Shown in pieces: positions 11,176-58,496 of a DNA stretch of 64,000 nt. The notes beneath the pieces were generated by a model that was not told the DNA's origin, searched no databases, and saw only the letters and a program-made list of their open reading frames with translations. Position 1 is the stretch's first letter. The number at the start of each line of letters is the position of its first letter. Both the position numbers and the translations under genes were made by a program. Source of the DNA: Enoplolaimus lenunculus (taxonomy: Eukaryota > Nematoda > Enoplea > Enoplida > Thoracostomopsidae); assembly GCA_030248215.1 (NCBI GenBank), contig JASANG010000733.1, positions 124,001 through 188,000 on the forward strand, read 5' to 3'.

Positions 11176-12241
11176 TAGTGTTGCGCAATTGCCTCATTTC
11201 TACTGGCCGGCCGCTGGCGACCAGCGGAACGTTTGGCCAGCTGGCCGGTCAATTGACCGCCGACCGGCCAATATACAAATTTTAATAATTATCAAGCATT
11301 TTTCTATTGTTATTGTAAATGTCGTTACGTTTCTAGAAGCTATAAGAATCAATTTAGGCTCAGTAATTCAGCACGAAACGACCTCGCTGTGACCGCGAGA
11401 AATTGGTTTTTCGCACACTCCAGTAATCGTGAAGGATTTACTGGGTAAAAATCAGTGTCGGATCCACGAAACTCTAAAATGGGGACCGCACGAGATACAG
11501 TGGAAGCACTATTGAGCGAACCCAGCCAGAAGCCGAACCCTATTTTAGTGCTAAACCTTTAAATACAAAATCTTGGTTTCCTGCATTGGAACCACCAGTA
11601 GGAGGAATAGACTGATATTTATCTGGCGTCTCCAGAGGGTACCCACCTGTTATTCGGTTACGGACTGTTTTCATCCCACCCTTCGCCACCCTTCGTTACT
11701 AATATATCCGGTATTGCAACTATCCGTTGAATTAAACGTTGTTTGTCTTGTGTCAATTGCTTGAGCGATAATACAAGGTTATACTTAGGAGTGTATATTC
11801 AAAATTTAAGTACACTTTAAAGTTTCAAACTCAAATTATTTGATCCTAGTGTCATTTGTGCGCTACAATTAGGGATAATTGACATTTATGGACTCTAATT
11901 AAGGTTTAGGGACTCTATCCGCTTACGGAATCTTATTAGGGATACGGACTCCTATTGATTGGGACTCAAAATAGTGACCCCCTCTTATTCGGGTCAATAC
12001 AGTATAAATGGTTTGCTAATCAAACCGGAATTACAGTGGGATCCGTGCAACTATATATACTTCTTTAATCATAAACTGATTGCTATATCGGCAACATCTC
12101 AGATTTCAGCTAAAAGTTTTAGAAACGAAATATAAATATAATTAAAAATAATAAATTAATAATGTCAATTTTTTATCTTTTCCGGCGTTGGCCGACCCGC
12201 CAATGGCCGGCCGGCCGGTCACTGGCCGGTGCACAACACTA
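11176..12241. mobile_element. hAT-like element with TAGTGTTG ends and GGCC-rich subterminal repeats
   Basis: 1,066 bp. Ends TAGTGTTGCGCAATTGCC and, reversed, TAGTGTTGTGCACCGGCC; flanked by ACGTACAA and CCGTACAA (8 bp, one difference). Both subterminal zones are packed with TGGCCGG/CCGGCCA motifs, a usual transposase-binding arrangement in hAT elements (inference). No transposase seen. Confidence 0.82.
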
Positions 12242-12487
12242 CCGTACAAAACCTTAAAAACTGGTTTTGATTCCTGTTGGGCGACTAGACCTGGGTGCGC
12301 TCCTGTTGGATTCGACAGTGCTCAATCCACTAAAATCAATGGAAAGGAGACACCCTAAACACCTAAAATAATCTGGTCGAAAGCTGTGAAAATGGAACTT
12401 TCTGACTTAAAGGGCATTTGCTATAGTTTAACTTTTCAAAACATAACCATTCACATTCGACAGTTCAGGGTTCCAAATGGTCAAAAA

Positions 12488-12646
12488 TTTACCTCTCATA
12501 CGCACCGTAAATTTCACGTTCACAGTTTCAGCTGAATTGTTTATTACGTCTAATTGCGGATCCACATATTTCTGAATGGATACATCGTAGCAGACATCGA
12601 CCGAAATGGTATTACAAATGAAATAATTACAAAAATAAAACTTCAA
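12488..12646 (-). CDS. Coding-like minus-strand stretch, unrecognised
   Basis: Open frame encoding VDVCYDVSIQKYVDPQLDVI and SAETVNVKFTVRMRG, then a GTAAAT that could be a donor. The pattern of alternating residues looks like beta-strand protein. No acceptor or partner exon was found. May be chance. Confidence 0.2.
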
Positions 12647-12701
12647 AATAGTTTAAAATTATTATAAAGTAATGTACAGCAACAGTATATAAGTATCACG
12701 G

Positions 12702-12851
12702 CAATTCGCCGCCCGACAACTTGTAATCCGTAATATCATCAACTCGACAATTCGTCGCCCATCAGTATGCTTATTTTTAGGTTTACGATTATGCTTCTAT
12801 TTAGTGATAAGCTTTAAGACACTGTCTCTTACGACAAGTTGTAGGGCAGGA
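12702..12851. mobile_element. CGACAATTCGTCG-type element, copy 1
   Basis: Contains GCCCGACAACTTGTAATCCG and CGACAATTCGTCGCCCAT near the left and ACGACAAGTTGTAGGGCA at the right. Same motifs occur at 45.8 and 62.5 kb. Confidence 0.6.
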
Positions 12852-12960
12852 TGAGCATAGCATATTTTACATTTTAAAACATGAAAATTGTTCATCACAG
12901 CTGTCATAAGCACAATACAATGGTATTAAAACCGTAAACAAACTTTTAGAAATATATATA

Positions 12961-13167
12961 TGTCGTAGTCCAATCTGCTATTCAGGCCAATTACCAACTG
13001 GCCTAGACAAATCTGCTATTCTGAGCAAATAGCAGATTGTAAATTATAGCAAAACAACAGTGATGTAAAACCAACGCGTATCCTAGACCAAACGGCTATT
13101 ACGCAAAATAGCACATTGGCATAGGTCAATTAGTAATTGGCCTGAATAGCAGACTGGCCTGCGACAC
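12961..13167. mobile_element. TGTCGTAG inverted-repeat element, copy 1
   Basis: About 207 bp; ends TGTCGTAGTCCAATCTGC and inverse (GCAGACTGGCCTGCGACA). Many CTGCTATT and CCAATTA motifs in both orientations make it nearly self-complementary. Confidence 0.78.
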
Positions 13168-13289
13168 ATACATTCGCAATTGGTAACTACTATATTAACG
13201 GTCAATGTCGCATCCACAGATATAGTCCACGCGACAAATATCAAAGCCATACCGTCATTTCGAGCGCCGTTGCTACACCATCAAGAGTC

Positions 13290-13547
13290 GATAATAAGAG
13301 TGTGCAACTTCCAAAAATACACGTGGCATAAAAAGTAAAACCGCGCGTTGCGTTTTGCCCATACCCCCCTTATTTAGTGGGTCAAATAACCGGACAAGGT
13401 ATGCACTGTGTATCGCAACAGTATTTGCCTGCGTTCAAGGTTTCACACACCCCACCCCCAAATGAGGGGGGCAAGGGAAAAACGCAACGCGTGCCGGGTA
13501 CATTCTTTAATACACACAATGTACACAGTTGCACACTCTTGTTATAA
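13290..13547. mobile_element. AAGAGTGTGCAACT inverted-repeat element
   Basis: About 255 bp, ends AAGAGTGTGCAACT and AGTTGCACACTCTT, with a C-run core (ACCCCCCTTATTTAGTGGG and CACCCCACCCCC). A half copy lies near 6845-6950. It splits the coding-like stretch described at 13.2-13.9 kb. Confidence 0.7.
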
Positions 13548-13666
13548 AGAGTAATCATCCACTCTTGGTACCATCAACAGATATCGTATCAGTATTTCAA
13601 ACGAGAAGCAACAACATGATAAACAAAGACGCTCATTTTAACTTTGAATACACACCATTGTGTTAG

Positions 13667-13879
13667 AATTCAAAAATATTCAACCTTAAATTCAGATGTG
13701 ACGCTAAAACTGTTCCCCTCGCAGCCATTGATTTGCATAATTATATTGCTACAACGTTGTTTACCAATCCATTACCGACATCATTAGAAGAAATTTTACA
13801 TCCAGACTATGCCTACTACTACTCAAAGAATCAACAAACTCGCGAAACAAAACAACGACCGACCCGATTGCCAATCTAG
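13667..13879 (+). CDS. Coding-like stretch of 70 codons, unrecognised
   Basis: Open plus-strand frame without ATG, preceded by an AG and ended by TAG. Encodes FNLKFRCDAKTVPLAA and LFTNPLPTSLEEILHPDYAY then KQRPTRLPI, composition typical of real protein. Protein-like sequence in the same frame (STDIVSVFQTRSNNMINKDA) precedes it from about 13,555, and another piece (about 13,205-13,290) lies before a small inverted-repeat element. It could be the remains of a gene interrupted by that element, or a last exon. No family recognised. Confidence 0.35.
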   Translation, partial: NSKIFNLKFRCDAKTVPLAAIDLHNYIATTLFTNPLPTSLEEILHPDYAYYYSKNQQTRETKQRPTRLPI

Positions 13880-14121
13880 AAACCTGCTGCATCAAGCATA
13901 CTTTCTCAAATAGCTTACAAAACTGGTTTAAAACTTTTCTTGCCAGAGTTAAACTTTTGAAACAAAATTGTTTTTTTTTCGCGTATTCCCGTCATCAGTC
14001 GGCAGGTATTTGACCACAAACTGACAGAATCACCAAAAAAAACTTCCGTATATTTGAACTTATCATGATTTTCGCTTACCATTTCACGCCCCAAAATTAA
14101 ATTTTTGACAGTAGATTAGTG

Positions 14122-14127
14122 TTTATT
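14122..14127 (-). terminator. Possible poly(A) signal AATAAA for PKA
   Basis: Minus-strand AATAAA about 370 bp after the canonical PKA stop codon; first such hexamer noticed downstream. Confidence 0.4.
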
Positions 14128-14497
14128 TTTGATCTGCTAACTGCACATCTACCCTTTCGTAGCTAAAATATTTTTTTTGTCAAAAATATCAACCATTTAA
14201 TTGCCATTTCACAAGGTTTGCGCAATCACAGTTGAATGTAGTTAAGTTTACTTACCGTCATCATCGCACTACTATTTTACGAGTTATGGTCAAACTACTC
14301 TGTTACATTCTACGAACAGTTTGCACGCACTGCCGTGTTCAGGTTATAACAGCTTCGCATCGTATACCAACCAGTCAAATCGTCCGTACTATTGCACCAA
14401 ACGGTTCTTACGTAAATACCAAAACGCTTCAATAGTTTCACATTGAACCAACGCTTTGCAAGTTGGCTGTATCGTTCAACGTTACAATAATGTCGAG

Positions 14498-51164
<36,667 letters not shown>

Positions 51165-51780
51165 ATCGAGACGCTGTCTTACAATAAATACCACTAGCTA
51201 TATCACTTTACCGGAACATTTTAGCGCCATATCATTATGACCAAAATACCTTGAAAAGTTCTAAGTAGGCGAGCCTTCGGATCCAATGCTATACTTAAGA
51301 CACAGTTGATGTTGACAAAACAAAACCTTTGAGGACTCACTATTTTTAAATCACCTTGTATGTCTTTAAACCTTCTAAAACCTGAGTGATCGAAATATTA
51401 ACGGAAACGGAAAACTGATATTGAAGTATGAAATTTTCAGATTGTTTTATTTTTCTGCCAACACAATTGAGACGTGCAGATATTCACCGGGCTTACTAAA
51501 TTTTTGAAGAAAAATTGGCGGATACGCTAAAATTTTTAAGATTTTGATTGTTTTTCTTAATTTTTTATTTCATTTTGAACAATTGCAGAACATCCGTAAT
51601 GAAAAACAACGAAATATATGCATGATTTATAAACCAGTTTTGAGCGTAAAAATAACTCAGTTTCCGTTATTTCTGTAACGGAAACGGAAACGGAAACTGA
51701 TATACGGTTACCCCCTGGTTAATGGTTACATGTTCAACTTTTGCCTTAGAGATAGAAAAACTGCCGAAACCGTTCAAAGG

Positions 51781-51870
51781 TAATGAATACTTGTCTACAA
51801 ACAATCACCGTCGTAATATAATACAAATGCGAGAAAATAAGTAAAAGCTTTCGGAGAAAGTTCCCAGACC
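51781..51870 (-). repeat. Diverged local duplicate of the 3' end of the Gln/Asn-rich exon
   Basis: Matches 51,898-52,000 in order (GAATACTTGTCTACAAACAA against the exon-end zone, then AAATGCGAGAAAATAAGTAA against AAATGCGATTG..AAAATAAGTG). It includes a degraded copy of the donor site. Confidence 0.55.
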
Positions 51871-51930
51871 AGCCGGTGATTTTTAAAATTAACAAAATGA
51901 ATAAAGTACTACTTGTCCAAAAACACTCAC

Positions 51931-52660
51931 CGTAGTATAAATGCGATTGCTGTTTGGTCAGTTCAAGAAAATAAGTGAAGCTATCGGGTGAAAATAAAGT
52001 CATATTTTCAACACTAAGCAAATTCGCTGGCTGTTGAGCATTTATAATTCGCTGCTGATTCCACTGATCGAGTAGCGTCTGCCGGTGGGTATATCTTGCA
52101 GAGTCTATCACGCTGAAAACATCACCATTGTTATACTGTTCAAGGTTCAAACAATCATTATTTCCAGCTGATAAGGGTTCACCATTCTGTGGCACAAATG
52201 CTCCAACGCCGGCATACGGATTGGCAGCGATGGTGTGATTGCTATATGTTATGTCGCTCCTTGTGGTGTGTTGTCCTACATAATTTAACTCTGGGGTTAT
52301 ATTTGGAGTTGGCAATGGGTGTCGATTTAGTGCTGTTGATACTGTATTTGAGTACGGTCCTCGATTAATGTTTGTTAATGCTGAAGTGGTCTGTACAGAA
52401 GCAATCGATTGTATTTGACGGTTGAGTTGTTGATTTAAATTTAGTAGCCTAAGGGCTAGTGGATTTGGAAGCGGTGAATCGTTTTGAAGTAACGGATTAA
52501 AATACATGTGAACTGGCAGTGGTGTTGATACAGCGGCGCGTACATCTTGCAGTGCGTCAGGCAATCGCGACTGTTGAAATGTGTTAATATTTCGACCGTT
52601 AAAATTTGCGCATATTCCATCAAAATTGTCGATATTTTGTTGATTCATTGTTTTAATCTT
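51931..52660 (-). CDS. Gln/Asn-rich exon; candidate alternative first exon of PKA
   Basis: Exon bounded by TTTACAG at 5' and GTGAGT at 3'. ATG at 52648 opens 239 codons (718 bp) and leaves phase 1. The product starts MNQQNIDNFDG and is rich in Asn, Gln, Pro and Leu, with segments such as SPDSFTYFLELTKQQSHLYY near the end; no known domain was recognised. PKA exon 2 is entered in phase 1, so joining the two is in frame (YY-VKEFLEQ), and the only nearer minus-strand exon is PKA exon 1, itself a start exon. Inference: a long N-terminal PKA isoform of about 575 aa. Alternative: first coding exon of an unrecognised gene. Confidence 0.6.
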
Positions 52661-53757
52661 CTGTAAAAAGTATACAAAAATATTATTATATTGGCTTTTA
52701 TGCAAACTGTTCAAAGTTTCACAAAAAGCCGACGGTAAAAATGACAAATTTTGGCAAAGCCGAGCCGAAGGTGAAGCAGGAAAAGAGGCGAAATTTCGTT
52801 AGCTGATATTCATTTTGCTTTTTAGCAAATATCAATGATTTTCTGCCGGAGTAAAAGCCACGGACAGACCTCCAGGTAGGCGTGGCCCGTCCTAAACCAA
52901 AATTCAGGCTACGCCCATGCCATGACTCAACATGAGCGTTGATATTTGACTAGGTACCTCAACGAGTTGACACTGAAAATATTCATGCAACAAAAGGCTT
53001 TTAAAATGCAAAAGTTTTCGAGCAGCTGGCGAAACGAGAAAATCAGCAAATGTTCGTTCATCTTTGCACACACACAATCGATGTTAATATTTTCCAGCGA
53101 CCTCTCAGACTGCTAGCACTGTACGAAAAGGTTGTCAATGACATTGCAAACAATATAGCTGCAACTACTACGGACGATCCTGTCGTACCATAGCGGACTG
53201 TTTACTACGACAGGGCGTCCGTGGCGATCAATATGAAGTGCTTTAAAAACAAACGTTTGCAAAGTCGTTTTAAAATAGAAAAAAAAGAGAAGAAAAGTGT
53301 TTCTAAAAATGAAACGCAACTGTAAAAGAAAATATGAAACAAAAATACTATTTTAAGCAGGGTGTATACACACATACAAAAGTCACGTGCGTTGTCACAA
53401 TTTAGACGGTCAAGTCGGCTTTGTTACTAGGGTGCGGGAAAAGTTTAGAGGGGGGGGGGCAGAAAAATGGTCCTAACATAGAATTCGTTTAATCCCAGCC
53501 GATATGGGGTTTCGGCCAGGATGCCAGGCCGTATTGAGGCCCAGCTTCCGTCTCGCCATTGTAATAGTGGCCCTGTACGCGCAAGGTTATAGCTGTATAG
53601 TGGTCGGTGTTTAATTAGAAACGCTATATTTGTAAAATTTGTTTAAAAATAGAAAACTCTAAAACAAACAGTTTGTTTAAACTTAAACGTACCGCGTCAA
53701 CGTGCAAAAAATACAACTCAGCCATTCGCTTTCAGAGTTTTCTATTAAAGTTGATCG

Positions 53758-53970
53758 ATGGTCGATATAGCAAAAGTGAGGCTGCAATTAGAAAAAGAAC
53801 AAAAAAAACGTGATCTTCTTGTACAGTCTTTATATTTTTGTCAGCGCTACGCGTCTCAAGAAGTCTCAGATCGAAAAACGCTAAAACAAAACAAGGAAAT
53901 TGACATTTTTAACATCATTTTCAGTTGCTTTTGTGTGGCAGTGGCAGTTATAGTTTGCGCCCATGTATAG
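53758..53970 (+). CDS. Small ORF, coiled-coil-like start plus hydrophobic segment; hypothetical
   Basis: 70 codons starting MVDIAKVRLQLEKEQKKRDL, with a charged helix and then a hydrophobic run (FNIIFSCFCVAVAVIVC). The last residues and the stop (AHV-stop) are supplied by the end of a TTAGGC-type small element inserted at 53958. It is divergent from the Gln/Asn-rich exon about 1.1 kb away. May be a first exon cut by the insertion or a chance ORF. Confidence 0.3.
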   Translation: MVDIAKVRLQLEKEQKKRDLLVQSLYFCQRYASQEVSDRKTLKQNKEIDIFNIIFSCFCVAVAVIVCAHV

Positions 53971-54242
53971 AACAGGGCCGGAACAGTAGTATAAGCATAT
54001 GCCTAAGACTAAGCCTAGCCTAAGCCTAAGCCTAAGCGTATGGACGACCCTATTCCTAAGCCTAAGCCTAAGCGTATGGATGAGCCTATTCCTAAGCCTA
54101 AGCCTAAGCGTATGGATGCCCCAATTCCTAAGCCTAAGTCTAAGCCAAAGCCCAAGCCTAAGCAAAAAAATAGTCTGAAGCTTAAACTAACTCTATTATA
54201 GCCCCTCCGGAAAACGATCCGGCCCTGTTCTATACATGGGCA
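53958..54242. mobile_element. TTAGGC/CCTAAG element, copy at 54.0 kb (expanded core)
   Basis: 285 bp. Ends CGCCCATGTATAGAACAGGG and inverse; flanks ATAGTTTG/ATAGATTG (8 bp, one difference). The CCTAAG core is expanded into several sub-blocks separated by CGTATGGATGA-type spacers. Confidence 0.92.
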
Positions 54243-54605
54243 ATAGATTGTGTAGCGGTTGAGTGATCAATTCACAAAAGCACGCAAACCATGCATCCTG
54301 CGGGCAGGTACAATTTTCAGGTATATTTGCAACTGCAATTTTAATATCTGATAGCGTGTGTTTTGTCTACAACTGAGAATACCATGTTTTTGGATTTACC
54401 AACAATGTTACAATTTTGGGTGCAACGGTTCGCAAACTTTTCGGCTTATCTCGAGCAAAAAGTTAAAATTTGAACTCGAACTTAATGCGTTTCGCACCGG
54501 GAGTTTTTAATTTTTATGGTACAAAACGCAGACACACCAGTTAAATTTGATAATCTTTAAAATAAAAAATTTGTCGTTGTTTTTTAGTCAAACATTTTTC
54601 GAAAT

Positions 54606-54800
54606 ATGGGCGCGCATGTAAAGATCACGGGCCGAACGTTTTTCAGTGGGACTAGAAAACAGTATGCTTAAACACTTAGACTAGTTCTTTTGCTTGGCTT
54701 AGGCTTAGGCTTAGACTTAAGAATTGCTCATTCTTACGCTTATGACTAGGTTTAGGCTTAGGCTTAGGAATATGCTTATAATACTGTTCATTGGCCAATT
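54606..54800. mobile_element. TTAGGC/CCTAAG element, diverged copy
   Basis: Begins GCGCATGTAAAGATCACGGG and ends near ACTGTTCATTGGCC; core GCTTAGGCTTAGGCTTAG. Tips differ from the main type (AAAGATCAGGG variant, as at 58,497). Confidence 0.65.
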
Positions 54801-55017
54801 TTTTGAAATTGAAATATGAAAAAAAAACTGAAACGTTGCTTTTCATTGCCGGAACCGGTTATAATCAGGGCACAGTGTTGTTTTTACATATAACTTTAGG
54901 TATAACTGTTCTGTGAGTGCAAATAATCTCTACCGTAGGCATTTTAAAGGGGTCACTTTATTAATTTTCAATTTTACTAATAAAAATTATCAATCTTAAA
55001 TTCAAAACGAAGATGCT

Positions 55018-55208
55018 GACCCATGTATACAACAGGACCGGATCGTTTTCCGAAGGGGCTATAATAGAGTCAGTTTAAGCTTTAGACCAATTTTTTTGCT
55101 TAGGCTTAGCCTTAGGAATAGGCTCATCCATACACTGTGACTTAGACTTAGGCTTAGGCTTAGGAATATGCTTGTACTACTGTTCCAGCCCTGTTCTATA
55201 CATGGGCC
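55018..55208. mobile_element. TTAGGC/CCTAAG element, copy at 55.0 kb
   Basis: 191 bp; ends GACCCATGTATACAACAGGA and CCTGTTCTATACATGGGCC; flanks AAGATGCT/AAGAAGCT (8 bp, one difference). The core runs TTAGGC on plus, opposite to the 47.3-kb copy. Confidence 0.9.
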
Positions 55209-55399
55209 AAGAAGCTTATGAAACGAAAAAATAGCGGAATTAATGCAAAAAAAGATGGAGATTGGATCCGAAGCCGACAACATTGAAATGTTGGCGTAAA
55301 ACTTCGTTTAAATTTAGCAGCCATTTTGTGCAAGCCAAACTGAACGGAATCTTGAACTTTTGCTGTCGCCATTACTGCCGCAACGATCTTTTGGTCCAT
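55196..55399 (-). CDS. Small ORF ending in a TTAGGC-type element; hypothetical
   Basis: 67 codons starting MDQKIVAAVMATAKVQDSVQ; as in the ORF at 53758, the stop comes from the element's terminal repeat (GCCCATGTATAG read as AHV-stop). No family recognised; probably not a gene. Confidence 0.12.
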   Translation of the reverse strand: MDQKIVAAVMATAKVQDSVQFGLHKMAAKFKRSFTPTFQCCRLRIQSPSFFALIPLFFRFISFLAHV

Positions 55400-55555
55400 G
55401 TTTACTTTAAAGGCCGTGCCTTGTTTCTGAAAACTGCAGTAGAGTAAGCTTTAAACGTTAGACTATTTTTGCGTAGGCTAAGTTTAGGCACAGGCTTTTA
55501 TCTTTACGCTTTAAATGCTTAAGTTTACGCAAAGGAATGTGTTAATACTACTGTT

Positions 55556-55713
55556 GGTCCAGGTATAGAACAGGGCCGGAAGGCAAGCGTAAGAATGAGT
55601 TTATACCTAAGCCTAAGCGTAAGCCAAAGCTTAAGCAAACAAGTTACAAGCTTTAACTTACTCTAAATACAGTCCCGCAGGAAAACGTTTCAGCCTTGTT
55701 CTATACATGAGCC
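55556..55713. mobile_element. TTAGGC/CCTAAG element, copy at 55.6 kb
   Basis: 158 bp; ends GGTCCAGGTATAGAACAGGG and TTGTTCTATACATGAGCC; flanks CTACTGTT/GTACTGTT (8 bp, one difference). Only about 350 bp from the previous copy. Confidence 0.88.
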
Positions 55714-55762
55714 GTACTGTTACGACCCTCAAATGTGTGTTTGTCGAGATCTGAAAGAGTTA

Positions 55763-55991
55763 GGGTTGCGTTATTCTCGTCGCCCGACGCCGCCCATCAC
55801 CATCCGTCACCCGTATTGCGCCTAGCGTCACCGTGCGTTACCCATACGGCGCCGTCCATCGCCGTTCGTACCCGGTATCGTACGCGAGTTATTTGCGTAC
55901 TATACCGCACGGTGACAGACGGCGCCGCTAAGGTGACGTACGGGTAACGCACGGTTGTGGACGACACCGGGCGTCAGGTATATCGTAACCC
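55763..55991. mobile_element. GGGTTGCG foldback element, copy 2
   Basis: 229 bp. Ends GGGTTGCGTTATTC and TATCGTAACCC; both sides flanked by TTA. Core GGTATCGTACGCGAGTTATT matches copy 1 reversed. A 3-bp TTA target would fit PIF/Harbinger-type elements (inference). Confidence 0.82.
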
Positions 55992-56921
55992 TTATGCATC
56001 ATGCACCTATTGAAAACAAACGAAAGTAAATCCTCTAAATATATCTGTCTAAATAAAATAGCCTATTGCGATCGCAACGCAACCATAAAATTTCGCCAAT
56101 CTAAAAATAGTGCTAACCAAATAAACATCAGTGATGCTAAATATATCAATTTCCAAAAAAAACATTTCAAATTAATATACTCACTTGCTTCTGTTTTTTT
56201 GACGACCCTCAAGGTTTTATAAGTACGTGCGAACGAAAATAAACTTGCAATTTTACGATGAGAAAACGCTGTTTTTTGCAGTTTATAACTCGCTAATTTC
56301 TGGTTAAGACTAAAATGTCGATGTAATTATTAATGGGTAAAAATGTTGCAGTTTTTGAACGAAAAGCTGTAATTAAAGAGATGAAGTTATACGGGAGATA
56401 TGTTGTCAAAAATATTAATACGGGGTTCACGGTACAATCGTGGCAGCTTGGCGCATGGTTTGTCCATATTTAGAATATTTTGGAAATATTTTGTCTGCTT
56501 TTTAACCCAATATGCGAACTCTTAAATACACGTAATTTGTGAGCTGCACTCATTACTTAAACTAAAAATAAGTTTACTTAAACTAATGTTAAACTTAAAA
56601 ACATGTTAGTTTAAGTAAAAGTTAAAATTCTAGTTTTGTTAGTCCGTCCGGCCATTTAAGTTTTATTAAAACTAGTATTCAAGGTTAGTTAAGCTATAAT
56701 TTAAGTTTAAGTTTTTAGAGAGTAGCATAAATCGTTTTGAACTCATGACGGGAACATTTTTTGGGGCATTTTAATATTTTGCTCCGTCTGCAGTTTTTAA
56801 ACTAGAACAGCTGGCTCGCGAACAAAGTGTACTATGCTATACCTATGTGATTTCACGTGATCGCAAAGGGAACCGTTGAAACGTTATCCTAAGAATTTTT
56901 CTATACATTTTTCCAACCACT

Positions 56922-57444
56922 GGGTTGGGCTATATTTAATGTCCGGCGCCGTCCGTCACCCGTACGGCGCCGTCTGTCACCGTGCTTCTCCCGAACGGTG
57001 CCGTCCGTCACTATCCGTCACCCGTACGGCGTCGTCCGTCACCGTTGGTACCATAAGTTATTTGCGTGCGCTACCGCACGGTGACGGACGGCGCCGTACG
57101 GGTGACGCACAGTGACGGACGGCGCCATACGGGTGACGCACGCTGACGGACGGCGCCATACGGGTGACGCACGCTGACGGACGGCGCCATACGGGTGACG
57201 CACGCTGACGGACGGCGCCATACGGGTGACGCACGCTGACGGACGGCGCCATACGGGTGACGCACGCTGACGGACGGCGCCATACGGGTGACGCACGCTG
57301 ACGGACGGCGCCATACGGGTGACGCACGCTGACGGACGGCGCCATACGGGTGACGCACGCTGACGGATGGCGCCGGACGGGTGACGCCCGACGCCGTACG
57401 AATGACAGACGGCGCTGAATGTCAACATAAATACAGCGCAACCC
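56922..57444. mobile_element. GGGTTG foldback element, copy 3 with expanded 31-bp minisatellite
   Basis: 523 bp. Ends GGGTTGGGCTATATTTAATG and CATAAATACAGCGCAACCC. The right arm contains about ten 31-bp units (GCGCCATACGGGTGACGCAC + GCTGACGGACG) at 57,084-57,380, while the left arm keeps about four looser units. ORFs on the minus strand repeat every 31 residues because 31 is not a multiple of 3. Confidence 0.9.
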
Positions 57445-57666
57445 TAAACAAAATAAATATACTGAGTGGTATGTTTCAGCTATTTTTCAGCCTGCGCATA
57501 AATACAATTCTTCATTTATTTTATAACATAAATTCGACAAAGACACACAGACAATGATGCGAATGCAAGCACATCGAATACTGGTTCATAAATTGGCCAA
57601 TGTTAATACTTTGATGGACGAAAGTGTCGCAAGCAAATTTTTGAGCCGAAATCTCAGCGTAAGAGT

Positions 57667-57863
57667 AGGCGACCCATTTTAAAGATCAGGAGCGGGGGTT
57701 TTTTGTGGGACTGAATAGAGTAAACTTGAGCGTTAGATTATTTTTTGCTTAAAAACCTAGGCTTAAACTTAGGTATAGGCTTATCCTTACGCCGAGGCAG
57801 GCTTAGACAGCTTAAGAATGCTTCTATAGTACTGTTGCGACCGTGATCAATACATTGACCGGA
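57667..57863. mobile_element. TTAGGC/CCTAAG element, diverged copy
   Basis: Tips GACCCATTTTAAAGATCAGG and CGTGATCAATACATTGACC; core with CTAGGCTTAAACTTAGG. No clear duplication. Confidence 0.6.
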
Positions 57864-58496
57864 TAAGCGTTACCTAGACCTACCTGAGCAAAACAATTAT
57901 TCAAAATGTTTAGCTTACTCTATTGAAATTCGCGAAAACAACGCAACGGCCCACAAAGTAAACACGTGTAAATATATTCATAGGCACCTCCAGAATGTAG
58001 GGATATGGTATACATACCATCGAGGTTTAGTATAGCAAACTTAAAATAAAAAGCTTAAATGAAAATTTGACATTGTTTACCTCTAGAATACCTACCTTAT
58101 ATTAAAATAGCTTATGAATTTTCGATGAATGAAGCGACGCTTTCTAGCACATACCTATCGGCACTCATATTAACGGTTTCGTTTTTTTGCACATAGAGAC
58201 CGACGAGTGATAAGTGCTGCGAAATTATCATAATAAATAATAATGATATCAGACAGAAATGTTTTTCAACTCTACTTTCACACTGAATCAATGCTTAATT
58301 TTTTCACTGAGAGTTGGTTGAACGTTGCAAGAACAACTATTATACTGTGACCACTTGAACGCGGATTCGTCCGACGTCGAACAGTAGTTCGTGTACGCGC
58401 GATTGTTCGGCGGTGCCGAACAAGAGCTTTAGCCAGGAGGTTTAAGGGTTCGCCCCCCACCCGTAACGGTTATTGCCATTTTGTGTTCAACGGGTT

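Noticed and set aside
54000-54180. Interstitial telomere
   Set aside because: The hexamer run lies inside an inverted-repeat element with 8-bp target duplication, so it arrived by transposition and not by chromosome fusion or a true end.
57039-57441. Minus-strand ORFs of 95-129 codons, Arg/Pro/Ser rich
   Set aside because: Readings of the 31-bp minisatellite in all three frames, with 31-residue period.
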